In this document: positions 32,266 through 41,765 of the stretch, piece after piece | Position numbering within the stretch: position 1 is the first letter of the stretch | How the letters are laid out: every line of letters begins with the position of its first letter | From: DATLLN01 sp963797175 | Lineage (GTDB): Bacteria > Actinomycetota > Thermoleophilia > Gaiellales > JAICJC01 | Direction: 5' to 3' | DNA: 64,000 nucleotides | Assembly (NCBI GenBank): GCA_963797175.1 | Contig: CAWCOL010000002.1 | Location: forward strand, 10,233 to 74,232 | Program-made: the position numbers and the translations under genes | Notes under the pieces: generated by a model | Told to the model about the DNA's origin: nothing | What the model saw: the letters and a program-made list of their open reading frames with translations, nothing else | Databases searched by the model: none

Positions 32266-33021
32266 CTACCAGGGGCTGCCGAGGGCGACGACGATCGCCT
32301 CGCCGCTGACGCCCCGGGATTCCTCGGAGGCGAGCCAGAGGATCGTCTCGGCGACCTCCTCGGGCGTCGCGACGCGGCCGGGCAGGTACAGCGCGTTTCG
32401 CTCCTGCCAGATCTCGTCAGCGGTGATGCCGCGGCGGCGGGCGTCCTCGGCGGCCGACCGCTCGGCCATCTCGGTGCGCACCCAGCCGGGCAGCACCGCG
32501 TTCGCGGTGACCTCGAACGGGCCGCCGTCCTGGGCGACCGCCCGCATCAGCCCGATCAGCCCGTGCTTGGACGCCGTGTACGCGCTGCCCTCCCGCTCGG
32601 CCGTCTGCCCGGCCGTGGAGCTGGTGAAGACGAGCCTTCCGTACCGCCGCTCGGCCATCCCGCCGGCCAGCAGCCGGGCGAGGTGGAACGGGCCGTCCAG
32701 GTTGATCCGCATCGTCTCGGCCCACAGCTCCGGGTCCTGCTCCCACACCACCCGCTCGTGGGCCGAGCCGATGCCGTGGTTGCAGACGAGGATGTCCACC
32801 GGGCCCAGCCGGCGCTCCGCCTCCGCCACCGCGTGCTCGCAGCCCTCGACGGTGCCCAGGTCGGCAACGACGTACTCGAGCCCCAGCGACGACAGCTCCG
32901 GCTCGGTGCGGGAGACGGCCAGCACCCGCGCGCCGCGGGCGGCCAGCAGTGTTGCCGCGGCGCGGCCGATCCCTCGGCCGGCCCCGGTCACCAGCGCGAC
33001 CCGTCCCTCGACGCCGCTCAT
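32266..33021 (-). CDS. Short-chain dehydrogenase/reductase
   Basis: A 251-residue classical SDR. Rossmann glycine motif TGAGRGIG (about 12-19), CNHGIG replacing the usual NNAG, catalytic Ser in VFTSSTAG, and Tyr/Lys in SAYTASKHG. NAD(P)-dependent alcohol/ketone oxidoreductase. It is the last gene of a coupled leftward operon; its ATG overlaps the stop of the Rieske gene (33018-33021). Substrate unknown. Confidence 0.92.
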   Translation of the reverse strand: MSGVEGRVALVTGAGRGIGRAAATLLAARGARVLAVSRTEPELSSLGLEYVVADLGTVEGCEHAVAEAERRLGPVDILVCNHGIGSAHERVVWEQDPELWAETMRINLDGPFHLARLLAGGMAERRYGRLVFTSSTAGQTAEREGSAYTASKHGLIGLMRAVAQDGGPFEVTANAVLPGWVRTEMAERSAAEDARRRGITADEIWQERNALYLPGRVATPEEVAETILWLASEESRGVSGEAIVVALGSPW

Positions 33022-33377
33022 GCCTGCACCATGACCCGGCCGTCGTCCTCGACGCGGACCGGGTAGACCGCGGCCCGCATCCGGTCGTCCTCGGGACAGC
33101 GGCCGCTCTCCAGGTCGAACTCCCAGCCGTGCCAGGGACAGTGCAGCACCCGCTGCTCGGAGACGTCATAGCGTCCCGGCGAGCCGGTCTCGCGCCGGCG
33201 CACCGTGCCCAGGCAGAGCGGTGCGCCCATGTGCGGGCAGCGGTTGCGGACCGCCACCGGAGGGCCGCCCTCCGTGTCCAGCAGGACACCGATCTCGCGG
33301 CCGCCGACACGCGTGACGACGACGCGCTCGCGCTGCAACCGGTCGAGCGTCGCCACCTCGTGCCAGGCCCCGCTCAT
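33018..33377 (-). CDS. Rieske [2Fe-2S] ferredoxin-like protein
   Basis: A 119-residue single-domain Rieske protein. The cluster ligands are in RCPHMGAPLC and HCPWHGWEFD (CxH and CxxH). No membrane anchor or signal, so a soluble electron carrier or a small redox-sensing subunit. Coupled by ATGA overlaps to the amidohydrolase upstream and the SDR downstream. In other catabolic clusters such ferredoxins feed Rieske oxygenases; no oxygenase alpha subunit is seen here. Confidence 0.9.
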   Translation of the reverse strand: MSGAWHEVATLDRLQRERVVVTRVGGREIGVLLDTEGGPPVAVRNRCPHMGAPLCLGTVRRRETGSPGRYDVSEQRVLHCPWHGWEFDLESGRCPEDDRMRAAVYPVRVEDDGRVMVQA

Positions 33378-34459
33378 GCCGCCACCCGCGGCTTCAGGCC
33401 GAGCCGGTCGCCGAACAGCGCCGCCGCGTTGTCGTGCATGACGCGCTCGCGCCACTCGGCCGGCAGCCGCTTGATCATCATGTCCGGCGGATCGAAGTCC
33501 CAGTGCGGGTAGTCCGACGCGAAGCAGAGGATGTCGGGCGCGCCGACGGCCTCCAGCATCTGCCAGAACAGCGGGTCGTTGCCGTCGGTGTGCTCCAGCG
33601 GCTGGGTGGTGAAGCGCACGTGCTCGCGCATCACCTCGCTCGGCTTGCGCGTCACCCACGGCACCTCGGCGCGCAGCCCGCGCCAGTTCGTGTCGAGGCG
33701 CCACATCACGCCCGGCAGCCACGCCAGGCCGCCCTCCATCATCATCACCTTCAGCCCGGGCACGCGCTCGAACGTGCCGTGGCAGAGCAGCGAGACCAGG
33801 TGGGCCATGATGCTGCAGCCCGATCCCAGCGTGTGCCACTCGATGTAGAAGCTGGGGTACCCGGCGCCGCCGGAGCTGGTCGAGAGGCCCATGCCCTCGC
33901 CGCCGGAGTGGATGACGACGGGCAGGCCGGCGGCCGCGGCCTCCTCGAAGATGGGCAGGTAGCGAGGCTCGCCGTAGGGGCGCTCGGAGCCGCCGACCAG
34001 CATTACCGCCGCGAAGCGCGGGTCGCCGGCCAGCCGCCGCACCTCCGCCGCCGCGACAAGCGGATCCTGGGCCGGCACCAGGATCGAGCCGCGCAGCCGC
34101 GGCTCGACCGCGAGCCAGCGCTCGGCCAGCCAAGTGTTGTGGGCGCGCGCGAACTCGGCCGCCCGGTACGGGTTCGGCATCAGCGAGACGACGACGCCGA
34201 CGTCGCCGGTGAGCAGGCCGGCGTCCACCTCGTAGGCGTCCAGCACCTCGCTCTGCACCAGGTCGATGCGGGAAGCCGGCTCGCCGCCCGGCCCGATCTT
34301 GAGCTCGTCGCGGTAGAAGCTGTGCGGGTGCGACCAGGTGTAGCCGGGGAGGCCGAGCGCGGTCTCGTGCGAGCGGAACCACTCCCGCTGCGCCGGCGCG
34401 ACGTACTCGAGGAACTCCTCGACGTCACCGATCTCGTTGTGGATGTCGCAGTCGATCAT
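33374..34459 (-). CDS. Amidohydrolase family 2 metal-dependent hydrolase
   Basis: About 361 residues of the TIM-barrel amidohydrolase-2 (ACMSD/decarboxylase-like) family: DCDIHNEIGD near the start (here D-x-H), PVVIHSGGEG in the middle, and CFASDYPHWDF with the conserved Asp near the end. Members hydrolyse or decarboxylate aromatic acids. The ATG at 34459 has an AAGGGGGG ribosome-binding site; the GTG 3 bases earlier is less likely. It lies 24 bp after the CocE-like hydrolase, same strand. Confidence 0.85.
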   Translation of the reverse strand: MIDCDIHNEIGDVEEFLEYVAPAQREWFRSHETALGLPGYTWSHPHSFYRDELKIGPGGEPASRIDLVQSEVLDAYEVDAGLLTGDVGVVVSLMPNPYRAAEFARAHNTWLAERWLAVEPRLRGSILVPAQDPLVAAAEVRRLAGDPRFAAVMLVGGSERPYGEPRYLPIFEEAAAAGLPVVIHSGGEGMGLSTSSGGAGYPSFYIEWHTLGSGCSIMAHLVSLLCHGTFERVPGLKVMMMEGGLAWLPGVMWRLDTNWRGLRAEVPWVTRKPSEVMREHVRFTTQPLEHTDGNDPLFWQMLEAVGAPDILCFASDYPHWDFDPPDMMIKRLPAEWRERVMHDNAAALFGDRLGLKPRVAA

Positions 34460-34483
34460 CACGCCCCCCTTCCGGTTGCCGGT

Positions 34484-36505
34484 TCAGCCGTGATCCCGCG
34501 GGATCTCGTGTGTCCAGGTGCGCACGAAGACGCGCGCGTTGCCCTCATAGAGATCGAGCCTCGTCGAGATGCGGAAGACGTCCGCGTCGCACGACATCTC
34601 GGAGTTCGCCTCCACCCGCGCCCGCCAGCCGGTCTCCTCGCGGCTGAAGGTGATGCCCTCGTAGCACCGCACGGATGCCGACAGCGGGTCGCCTTCGACG
34701 ATCGAGTAGTGCGCATCGTTGTCGAACTTGACACGGATCCCGCTGGGGAACGTGGTGTCGCCGCCCGAGCCCCACAGGAACGACATGTCGGTGCGGCCGG
34801 CGTGGACGTCGCGCGTGATCGTCCGCCCGCTGTGCCCGATCTCGTGCTCGACCACCGGCAGCTCGGGGCCGACCTCCGGCTCCTCCCACGGCCGCGCCTG
34901 GTCGCCGGCGGACGCCGGGATCACGGGCAGCTCGAGCGTGCTCGCGCCGGTGCCGACCGTCAGCGTGACCGGCTCCGGCGACGGCCATGCCCACGGCCAG
35001 TAGGTGGGCGAGATCGCCACGCGGATCCTGTTGCCCGCCGAGAAGTGGTGGCCGATCACGTCCAGCTCGACCGGGATCCGATAGCCGCGGCCGGGCTCGA
35101 GCGGCGACGGGTGCTCGTGCCCGTCGCGGTGGGCAAGGTTCAGCACGGTGCGCGTCACGGCGAGCGATGTCCCGCTGGGCGACACCTCGCAGAGCCTCAC
35201 CGCGACCAGCGCCAGAGGGCGGTCGCTGCTCAGCTCGAGCGTGACCACGGGGTAGCCGAGGATGTGGAGGTCGTCCTCCAGCGGCGCCGAGTCGAACGTC
35301 AGGGACATGCCGTCGTCGGCGCGCTGGTCGTCGGGATCGTCGGCGGTCGTCCCCTCGCCGCACCAGGCGCCGGCGTCGAAGCCGCACACCTGGCGGCCGA
35401 GGATGCTGCGCTCGCCCGGTGCGCCGGGCTCGTCGCCCAGGCCGTCGTCGTTCAGGTACAGCGTGCGGGCGGTGGCGAACGACGGCGGCCACGCGTCCGC
35501 AGTCACCCAGCGGCCGGGCCGCTCGAGCTGCGTTGCCGCCGGCGGCACCGTGTCCTGCACCCAGGCCCGCACCATCGGCTCGTCCATCACGCCGTTGTCC
35601 TCATCCTTCAGCCAGCGATCCCAGAAGCGGACCATCTCCTGGAGGAAGCCGACCTGCGGCCCCGGATGGGCGACCTCCGGGTAGTCGTGCCCCCAGGGGC
35701 CGATCAGGGCCTTGCGCGGCCCGGACAGGCCCCGCATCAGGCGCGGGATCGCATTGGTGTAGCCGTCCTGCCAGCCGCCGACGGCCCAGACGGCGGCCTC
35801 GATGTTCGCGTAGTCCTCGCACACCGAGCCGTGCTTCCAGTACGCGTCCCGGCGCTGGTGGCCCATCCACGTCGCGATCAGCGGCTCGACGCTCTCGGCG
35901 CGGGCCAGCCACATCTCCCGCCAGCGGTCGCCGACGACGGCCGGGTCGGGCGGCTGGGCGTTGCCCAGCACCATGTAGGTCGCCCAGTGCAGCATGTCCA
36001 GGCCGGAGACGCAGCCGCCCTTGTAGTGCACGTCGTCGGCGTAGCGGTCGTCCGTCGAGCAGAGCGTGACGATCGCCTTCAGCGCGGGCGGTCGCTCTGC
36101 GGCGATCTGGAGGCTGTTGAACCCGCCCCAGGAGATGCCCGTCATGCCGACCGCGCCGGTGCACCACGGCTGGTCGGCAATCCACGCGATCGCGTCCACG
36201 CCGTCGCGCTGCTCCTGCGGCGCGTACTCGTCGTCGGGGAGGCCGTCGGACTCGCCGGCGCCGCGCAGATCGACCCGCACCCCGGCGTAGCCGTGCCCGG
36301 CGAGGTACTGGTAGAGGAGCTCGTCGCGGCGCGCGGTGCCGTCGCCCTTGCGGTAGGGGATGAACTCGAACACGGCGGGCACGGGGTCGGTCTCGGCGCC
36401 CTTCGGCAGCCAGAGCTTGGCCGCCAGCCGGGTGCCGTCGCGCATCGGCACCCAGGTGTTGTCGATCACCGTCACCGCTCGGGAGAACTCGCTCACGACC
36501 CGCAT
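34484..36505 (-). CDS. CocE/NonD-family serine hydrolase (X-Pro dipeptidyl-peptidase S15 type)
   Basis: About 673 residues. The alpha/beta-hydrolase domain has PVPAVFEFIPYRKGDGT near the start, VDLRGAGESDG, and the nucleophile GISWGGFNS. The C-terminal jelly-roll of S15/CocE enzymes follows from about residue 320 (LYLNDDGLG ... SAGNRIRVAISPTYWPWAWPSPE). Such enzymes hydrolyse esters or amides. Start ATG 36505 is set by a GGAGG ribosome-binding site five bases upstream. First gene of the operon with the amidohydrolase, Rieske and SDR genes. Confidence 0.9.
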   Translation of the reverse strand: MRVVSEFSRAVTVIDNTWVPMRDGTRLAAKLWLPKGAETDPVPAVFEFIPYRKGDGTARRDELLYQYLAGHGYAGVRVDLRGAGESDGLPDDEYAPQEQRDGVDAIAWIADQPWCTGAVGMTGISWGGFNSLQIAAERPPALKAIVTLCSTDDRYADDVHYKGGCVSGLDMLHWATYMVLGNAQPPDPAVVGDRWREMWLARAESVEPLIATWMGHQRRDAYWKHGSVCEDYANIEAAVWAVGGWQDGYTNAIPRLMRGLSGPRKALIGPWGHDYPEVAHPGPQVGFLQEMVRFWDRWLKDEDNGVMDEPMVRAWVQDTVPPAATQLERPGRWVTADAWPPSFATARTLYLNDDGLGDEPGAPGERSILGRQVCGFDAGAWCGEGTTADDPDDQRADDGMSLTFDSAPLEDDLHILGYPVVTLELSSDRPLALVAVRLCEVSPSGTSLAVTRTVLNLAHRDGHEHPSPLEPGRGYRIPVELDVIGHHFSAGNRIRVAISPTYWPWAWPSPEPVTLTVGTGASTLELPVIPASAGDQARPWEEPEVGPELPVVEHEIGHSGRTITRDVHAGRTDMSFLWGSGGDTTFPSGIRVKFDNDAHYSIVEGDPLSASVRCYEGITFSREETGWRARVEANSEMSCDADVFRISTRLDLYEGNARVFVRTWTHEIPRDHG

Positions 36506-36530
36506 GCCCACCTCCAGTGGTGCGTCTTGA

Positions 36531-37019
36531 TCAGAGGTCCAGCACGTAGGACCGTAGCTCCAGCCCGGACTCCACGATCATGTCACGAGCCGGCCGGCGC
36601 CGGAACCCGAACCGCTCGTAGAGCCGGTGCGCGGCCGTCATCGCGGCCGTCGTGTAGAGCGTGAGGGCGTGCTTGCCGTCGCGCCGCGCGCAGCCGATGC
36701 AGGCCTCCACCAGCGCCCGCCCGACGCCGCCGCCCTGCCGGGCCGGGTCGACCGCGAGCATGCGCATCCCCGCCTCGTCCGCCCCGTCGAACTCCGCCAG
36801 GCTGCTGGCCGCGTCGCCGACGTAGGTGACGCCGCCCAGGAGCAGGCCGTCGTCATCCACCGCGACCAGCACCTCGGCGTCCGCGACCCGCGCCGCCACG
36901 TCGCGGAGCAGCGCGGCGTAGTACTCCGAGACGCTGTGGCCGTCGATGGTGCCGTAGGCGGCGACGGTGATCTCGCCCAGCGCCTCGTGCTCGGCCGAGG
37001 TGACAGGACGGATCGTCAT
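36531..37019 (-). CDS. GNAT-family N-acetyltransferase
   Basis: A 162-residue GNAT: N-terminal TIRPVTSAEHEALGEIT, acetyl-CoA pyrophosphate loop VDPARQGGGVGRALVEACI (Q/R-x-x-G-x-G/A), and C-terminal AHRLYERFGFRRRPARDM. Small-molecule or protein acetylation; substrate unknown. Transcribed in the same direction as the hydrolase operon, 25 bp upstream, so possibly part of it. TATCGT lies eight bases before the ATG. Confidence 0.9.
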   Translation of the reverse strand: MTIRPVTSAEHEALGEITVAAYGTIDGHSVSEYYAALLRDVAARVADAEVLVAVDDDGLLLGGVTYVGDAASSLAEFDGADEAGMRMLAVDPARQGGGVGRALVEACIGCARRDGKHALTLYTTAAMTAAHRLYERFGFRRRPARDMIVESGLELRSYVLDL

Positions 37020-37074
37020 GGCCGGGCACGATATCGCCGCCCGGGTGTCCGCCCGCCCCGGTAGCGTTTCTGGC

Positions 37075-37233
37075 GTGCGCACCCCGCTGGAGCAGCCGAA
37101 GCAGGCGGCCGCCGAGTGCCGGATCCCCGGCAGCGGCGACGACGAGCCGTGCCCGCGCTGCGGAGCGGAGATGATCTGGACGAAGGCCTCGTGGCACTGC
37201 CTGGCGTGCCGCTACAAGGAGGGGTGCTGCTGA
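37075..37233 (+). CDS. Small zinc-ribbon protein
   Basis: A 52-residue protein with CPRCGAEMIW and CLACRYKEGC, two CxxC knuckles of a treble-clef or rubredoxin-like zinc ribbon. GTG 37075 is supported by TAGCGT (37062-37067) seven bases upstream, giving a leaderless mRNA. Its TGA overlaps the ATG of the glutamine-amidotransferase gene (TGATG), and the AAGGAGGGG ribosome-binding site of that gene lies within its last codons. Function unknown. Confidence 0.75.
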   Translation: MRTPLEQPKQAAAECRIPGSGDDEPCPRCGAEMIWTKASWHCLACRYKEGCC

Positions 37234-37919
37234 TGGCGCGGATCGCGGTGCTCGGCGACCGCAACCCGGCGTACCTCACGCACCGCGAGCTGGACGCCGC
37301 GCTCGAACTGTTCGGCGACCGAGCCGATGCCCGCTGGCTGGCGACCGGCGACCCGGCCGTGGCCCGGATCGCGGACTTCGACGCGGTCTGGGTGGTGCCG
37401 GGGACGCCCTACGTGGACGGCGAGGCGGCGCTGGGCGCGATCCGCACGGCTCGCGAGAGCGGGATCCCGATCCTCGGCACGTGCGGCGGGTTCCAGCACA
37501 TGCTGGTCGAGTTCGCGCGGAACGTCGCGGGCATCGACGACGCCGCCCACGAGGAGACGGACGAGGCCGCGGCCGACCCCGTCGTCGCCCGGCTGTCGTG
37601 CTCGCTGGTGGGCGAGCGGCGCACCGTCACGGCGGTGCCCGGCACCCGGGTCGCGGAGCTGTGCGGCACCGAGCCGTTCACCGGGTTCCACTGGTGCAAC
37701 TACGGCCTCTCCCCGGCCTGGGAGGAGCGCCTCGCGGCGGCCGGCCTGGTGGTCAGCGCGCATGCCGAGGACGCGGGCGTGGAGGCCGTCGAGCTGCCCG
37801 GCCACCCGTTCTACGTGGCGACGCTCTTCCAGCCGCAGGTGGGCAGCTCCGAGACCGGTGTGCTGCACCCGCTGCTGGGCGCGCTCGCAGATGCCGCGCG
37901 CGCCGCACGCGTTTCGTGA
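37233..37919 (+). CDS. Glutamine amidotransferase-like (CTP synthase C-terminal type) protein
   Basis: About 228 residues of class I glutamine amidotransferase fold. It opens MARIAVLGDRNPAYLTHREL, the nucleophile is Cys in GTCGGFQHMLVEFARN, and the His of the triad lies in ELPGHPFYVATLFQPQVGS. It is similar to free-standing CTP-synthase GATase-domain proteins of unknown partner. It is coupled to the zinc-ribbon gene, which may be the partner or a regulator. Confidence 0.82.
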   Translation: MARIAVLGDRNPAYLTHRELDAALELFGDRADARWLATGDPAVARIADFDAVWVVPGTPYVDGEAALGAIRTARESGIPILGTCGGFQHMLVEFARNVAGIDDAAHEETDEAAADPVVARLSCSLVGERRTVTAVPGTRVAELCGTEPFTGFHWCNYGLSPAWEERLAAAGLVVSAHAEDAGVEAVELPGHPFYVATLFQPQVGSSETGVLHPLLGALADAARAARVS

Positions 37920-37949
37920 CGCCCGTCGCCGCTCGAGCACTCTCGACCC

Positions 37950-38927
37950 CTACCCTGCGGCAGGCGGCGGGGGATCGGCGGCCGGGTCGGCCGTCGGGTC
38001 GGCCGTCGGCTCGGCCTCGCCGCCCGCGGCGTCGTCCTTCTTGTGGACGTGCATCAGCTCGCGCGTCTCCTTCCAGCCGATCGCGCGGGCCAGCAGGGTC
38101 AGGCCGAAGACGCAGTTCCACGCCGTCGTGATCACGGCCTGCCCCACGCTGTAGGCGTTGATCGCCGCCGGAGATGCGACACCGTCCAGCACCACGCGCG
38201 CCATCGCCGTCTGCGCGCCGACCGCGCCGGGGGCGAGCGCGACGGTCGAGGAGATCGACGACGAGGCGACGATCAGGAAGACGTTCTCCACCGAGACGGG
38301 GATGTGGAACGCGTACATGAAGGTCGCGTTCACGCCCATCCGGGCCGCGTACGAGATCGCCTCGACGCCGGCGACCTCGATCAGGTAGACGCGCGGATTC
38401 GAGAGCACGGCGCCGCCCTCCTTGGCGTTCTCCCACGTCCGCTTGAACCGCCGCCACAGGATCTTGCCCACCACGAAGATCAGCGCACCGCCGGCCACGA
38501 GGATGATCGCCAGCGCCAGCCAGTTGTCGGCCAGGGCGCCGAGCTTGACGTCGAACGAGCCGCTGACGCTGAGGAACAGCCACAGATAGACGAGCGCGCC
38601 GATGATCAGGAAGAAGATGTTCTCGACGAAGGTCGCCCCGACCAGCCCGGCCACCGTCGCCCCCTTGATGGTCGACCGGAACAGGCCCAGCATCGCCACC
38701 GTGCCGGCGGACGCGGGCAGGATCGAGTTCAGCCCGACGCCGCCGCCGTAGTAGGCCAGCGTGCTGTCGTACTTCACCCCGCCGTCCGGGTACGCGGCCC
38801 GCAGGATGTTCCGCCAGGCCAGCGCCACGAAGCAGGTCTGCGCCGTCTGGAACGCCAACCCGAGGATCAGGATCGGCACCGAGACGGCGGTCAGGTTGTC
38901 CCACAGCTGGCTGAGAAAGTTCTCCAC
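37950..38927 (-). CDS. Lysylphosphatidylglycerol synthase TM-domain / UPF0104-family membrane protein
   Basis: A 325-residue integral membrane protein with about eight helices, resembling the AglD/UPF0104 flippase-like family: AWRNILRAAYPDGGV, YYGGGVGLNSILPASAGTVAML and SSTVALAPGAVGAQTA. The C-terminal tail is acidic and Pro/Ala-rich with repeated ADPTADP units. Possibly involved in lipid or lipid-linked sugar handling. Divergent from the aldose-epimerase gene. Confidence 0.78.
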   Translation of the reverse strand: MENFLSQLWDNLTAVSVPILILGLAFQTAQTCFVALAWRNILRAAYPDGGVKYDSTLAYYGGGVGLNSILPASAGTVAMLGLFRSTIKGATVAGLVGATFVENIFFLIIGALVYLWLFLSVSGSFDVKLGALADNWLALAIILVAGGALIFVVGKILWRRFKRTWENAKEGGAVLSNPRVYLIEVAGVEAISYAARMGVNATFMYAFHIPVSVENVFLIVASSSISSTVALAPGAVGAQTAMARVVLDGVASPAAINAYSVGQAVITTAWNCVFGLTLLARAIGWKETRELMHVHKKDDAAGGEAEPTADPTADPAADPPPPAAG

Positions 38928-38996
38928 CGCACCCGTTTCTCTCGTCTGCGAACATCGCAGTCATACCAGGCCGACCGAACGGAGGACTCGTCCACC

Positions 38997-39899
38997 ATGC
39001 ACCAGAGCACCGCGCAGCCACCGTCCGGCGAGCAGTTCGAGATCACGGCGGGCGACGCCGCCGCGGTGGTGGTCGAGGTCGGCGGCGGGCTTCGCACCTA
39101 CGCGTCCGAGGGCCGTGACGTCCTGCTGGGCTACGCGGCCGACGCGATGTGCTCAGCCGGCCGCGGGCAGGCGCTGATCCCCTGGCCGAACCGCATCGGC
39201 GACGGCCGCTACGAGTTCGACGGCGCGGCGCACGCGCTGCCGCTGAACGAGGTCGAGCGCCGCAACGCGATCCACGGCCTGGCGCGCTGGGCGTCGTGGA
39301 CGGTGGCCGAGCAGGCGCCGCACCGCGTCGTCATGACGCACAGGCTGCACCCCCAGCCCGGCTATCCGTTCACGCTCGACCTGGCGATCGCCTACGAGCT
39401 GTCACCGGCCGGCCTGACCGTCAGCACAACGGCGAGCAACGTCGGTGCGACGGCCTGCCCGTACGGCTGCGGCGTGCATCCGTACCTGGCCGCCGCGGGC
39501 GGCACGGTGGACGGCCTCGACCTGCTCGTGCCGGCCGGTCGCGTGCTGCGCTCCGACGACCGCGGCCTGCCGGCCGGCTGGCTCGACGTCGCCGGCACCG
39601 AGCACGACTTCCGCTCCGCCCGGCCGGTCGGCGGTGTCGTGTTGGACAACTGCTTCACCGACCTCGTCCGCGGAGACGACGGGCTGGCGCGGGTGGCGCT
39701 GGGCGGCACGACCCTGTGGATGGACGCCGGCTACCCCTACGTGATGGTGTTCAGCGGCGACCCGATCCCCGAGGTCAACCGCAGGGCGATGGCGATCGAG
39801 CCGATGTCCTGCCCACCGGACGCGTTCCGCACCGGCGAGGCCCTCGTCCGGCTGGAGCCGGGCGAGAGCCACACCGCCACCTGGGGCATCACTCCTTAA
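38997..39899 (+). CDS. Aldose 1-epimerase family protein
   Basis: A 300-residue galactose-mutarotase-fold protein. Conserved blocks are ALIPWPNRIGDGRYEFDG, NAIHGLARWASW (catalytic His), PYGCGVHPYL (second His) and AIEPMSCPPDAF (catalytic Glu). Interconverts alpha and beta anomers of a hexose. Start ATG 38997 has an upstream GGAGGA. It converges on the antiporter gene with a 4-bp overlap. Confidence 0.92.
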   Translation: MHQSTAQPPSGEQFEITAGDAAAVVVEVGGGLRTYASEGRDVLLGYAADAMCSAGRGQALIPWPNRIGDGRYEFDGAAHALPLNEVERRNAIHGLARWASWTVAEQAPHRVVMTHRLHPQPGYPFTLDLAIAYELSPAGLTVSTTASNVGATACPYGCGVHPYLAAAGGTVDGLDLLVPAGRVLRSDDRGLPAGWLDVAGTEHDFRSARPVGGVVLDNCFTDLVRGDDGLARVALGGTTLWMDAGYPYVMVFSGDPIPEVNRRAMAIEPMSCPPDAFRTGEALVRLEPGESHTATWGITP

Positions 39900-41657
39900 A
39901 CGCCGTCCACGAGGCAGACGACGGTGGCGTCCGCGTCGAGAGCCGGCGGGCGGCCGTCGGCGGCGACCGCGAGCCGGCCCGCGGATACCGCGAACAGCGG
40001 CACGCCCGGCGGCGCCGCCCCGTCGCCCGCGGCGCGCACCTGGATCCGGCTCCCCGCATCGAACCGGCGGTCGAGCTCGGCGAAGGTGAGGCCGACGTCG
40101 CCCAGGATCCGCGTCTCGCCGGCCGGCGGCAGCAGGTCGGCGCCCTCGGGTCGCGGCGCGACGCGGAAGACGTGGGCGTGCCCAAGCTCCGTGCGCAGGG
40201 TGGCCGCGGCCACCGCGTTGAAGTCGTCGCTGGAGGCGAGCAGGAGCGCATCGGTGATCTCCTCGAGCTCGGCCTCGCGGCTGACCGCGTCCACCATCAG
40301 CCTGCCGCGGGCCGCCGGGATCCCGGCCGCGGAGGCCTGGGCCCGGTCGTCGGGAGAGCCGGCCCACATCCGCACCTCGATCCCCGCCGCGCGGAGCGCC
40401 GCCGCAATCTCCCTGGCCCAGCCGTGGCCGCCGACGACGAGCACGGTGGTGGCGCCGCCGCCGGTCAGCCCCAGGGCCCGCGCCGCCAGCGGGCTGGTCA
40501 GCCCGTACAGCAGCACGGTCGCGAAGATGACCACGAAGACGATCGGGAGCACCTTGTCGGATCCCTGCACGCCGAGCGCCTGGAGCTGCAGCCCGAACGC
40601 CGACGCGGTCGCACCGGCGACGATGCCGCGCGGCGCCATCCACGCCAGCAGCGCCCGCTCCCGCCAGGTGAAGCTCGACCGCATCGTCGCCACCGCGACC
40701 GTCAGCGGCCGCAGCACCAGCACCAGCACGGCGATCAGCACCAGCGACCCGGCCAGCACGTTGCGGACGTCGGCCGGGCTGACGGACGCGGCGATGAGGA
40801 CGAAGAGGACACCGACCAGCAGCTGGACGAGCGTCTCCTGGAACTCCCGGGTGAGGGCGACGTCCACGCGCCGCTGGTTGCCGAGCACGATGCCGAGGAT
40901 CGTGGCGGCGATGAACCCGGCGTCGTCGCGCAGCAGGTCTGCTGCGACCACGGCCGCGACCACCACCATCAGCGTGGCCGCAACGGTCTGGCGCGGCGCC
41001 TCGCGCTGCACTGCCTCGAGCAGCACCATCAGCACCCCGGCGGCGAGCACGCCGACCAGCGCGCCGGCCCCCACGCTGATCAGCATCGTCCCCGGGTGCC
41101 ACGCCCGGTGCCCCTCGAACCCTGCGCTGACCGCGTGGAAGACGAACACCCCCAGCAGCGCGCCGACCGGATCGACCAGCACGCCCTCCCACTTGAGCAC
41201 CGCCCGGATGCTGCCGACCGGCTTGATGTGCGCCAGCAGCGGCAGCACCACGGTCGGCCCGGAGACGACCAGGACTCGCGCCGATCACGAGCGCGACGCC
41301 GCGGGTCAGCCCGTCGAACACGCCGATGACGGTGACCGCGGCGCCGAGGCAGGTGACGACCACCCCGGCCGCGACCAGCCGCCAGACGACGCGGCGCGTG
41401 CTCTCCGCCATCTCGACCAGCGAGAGCCCGAGGCCGGCCTCGAACAGCACGACCCCGACGGCCACCGAGACGAACGGTTGGTAGAGCTGCCCGAGCAGCA
41501 CGTCGGGCTGCACTTTCGTGGTCAGGTCGCCGGCCACGAAGCCCACCGGCAGCAGCACGATGATCGCGGGCAGCCGCATCCTCGCCGCCACCAGCTGTGA
41601 GCCGACGGCGAGGCAGAGCACGAGCGCCAGCCCGAGCAGAACGTCGTCGGTCGTCAT
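39896..41657 (-). CDS. CPA1-type cation:proton antiporter with TrkA-like domain, frameshifted near 41275
   Basis: Opens MTTDDVLLGLALVLCLAVGS at ATG 41657, with a run of membrane helices to ALVIGA. The frame is lost near 41275 and resumes as VLVVSGPTVVLPLLAHI, through 12 or so helices (WMAPRGIVAGATASAFG is the CPA hallmark). A cytoplasmic Rossmann part follows (TTVLVVGGHGWAREIAAAL), as in TrkA-N/RCK-regulated K+ or Na+/H+ antiporters. Restoring CG at GGCGCGAGTCC repairs the frame (IGA-R-VLVVSG), so a 2-base deletion in the assembly is likely. Repaired length is about 587 residues. Confidence 0.85.
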
Positions 41658-41765
41658 CGCGCGGGATCCTCTCACAGCCCCGCCGCCGGTCCGGCGCCAT
41701 CACCCGCATGCAGCACCCGCATGTGCGAAGGTTCCGGTGATCACCCGACAACCGATGGAGGCGCA

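Noticed and set aside
33434..36664. A 1076-codon open frame on the plus strand opposite the hydrolase and amidohydrolase genes
   Set aside because: It is antisense to two well-conserved genes. Its translation is Arg/His/Val/Ala/Gly-rich, the typical third-position shadow in GC-rich DNA, with no recognisable domain.
41701..41723. Two CACCCGCATG copies with a 13-bp period before the DUF1269 gene as an operator
   Set aside because: Only two short copies, not palindromic and not placed on a recognisable promoter; too weak to list as a regulatory site.
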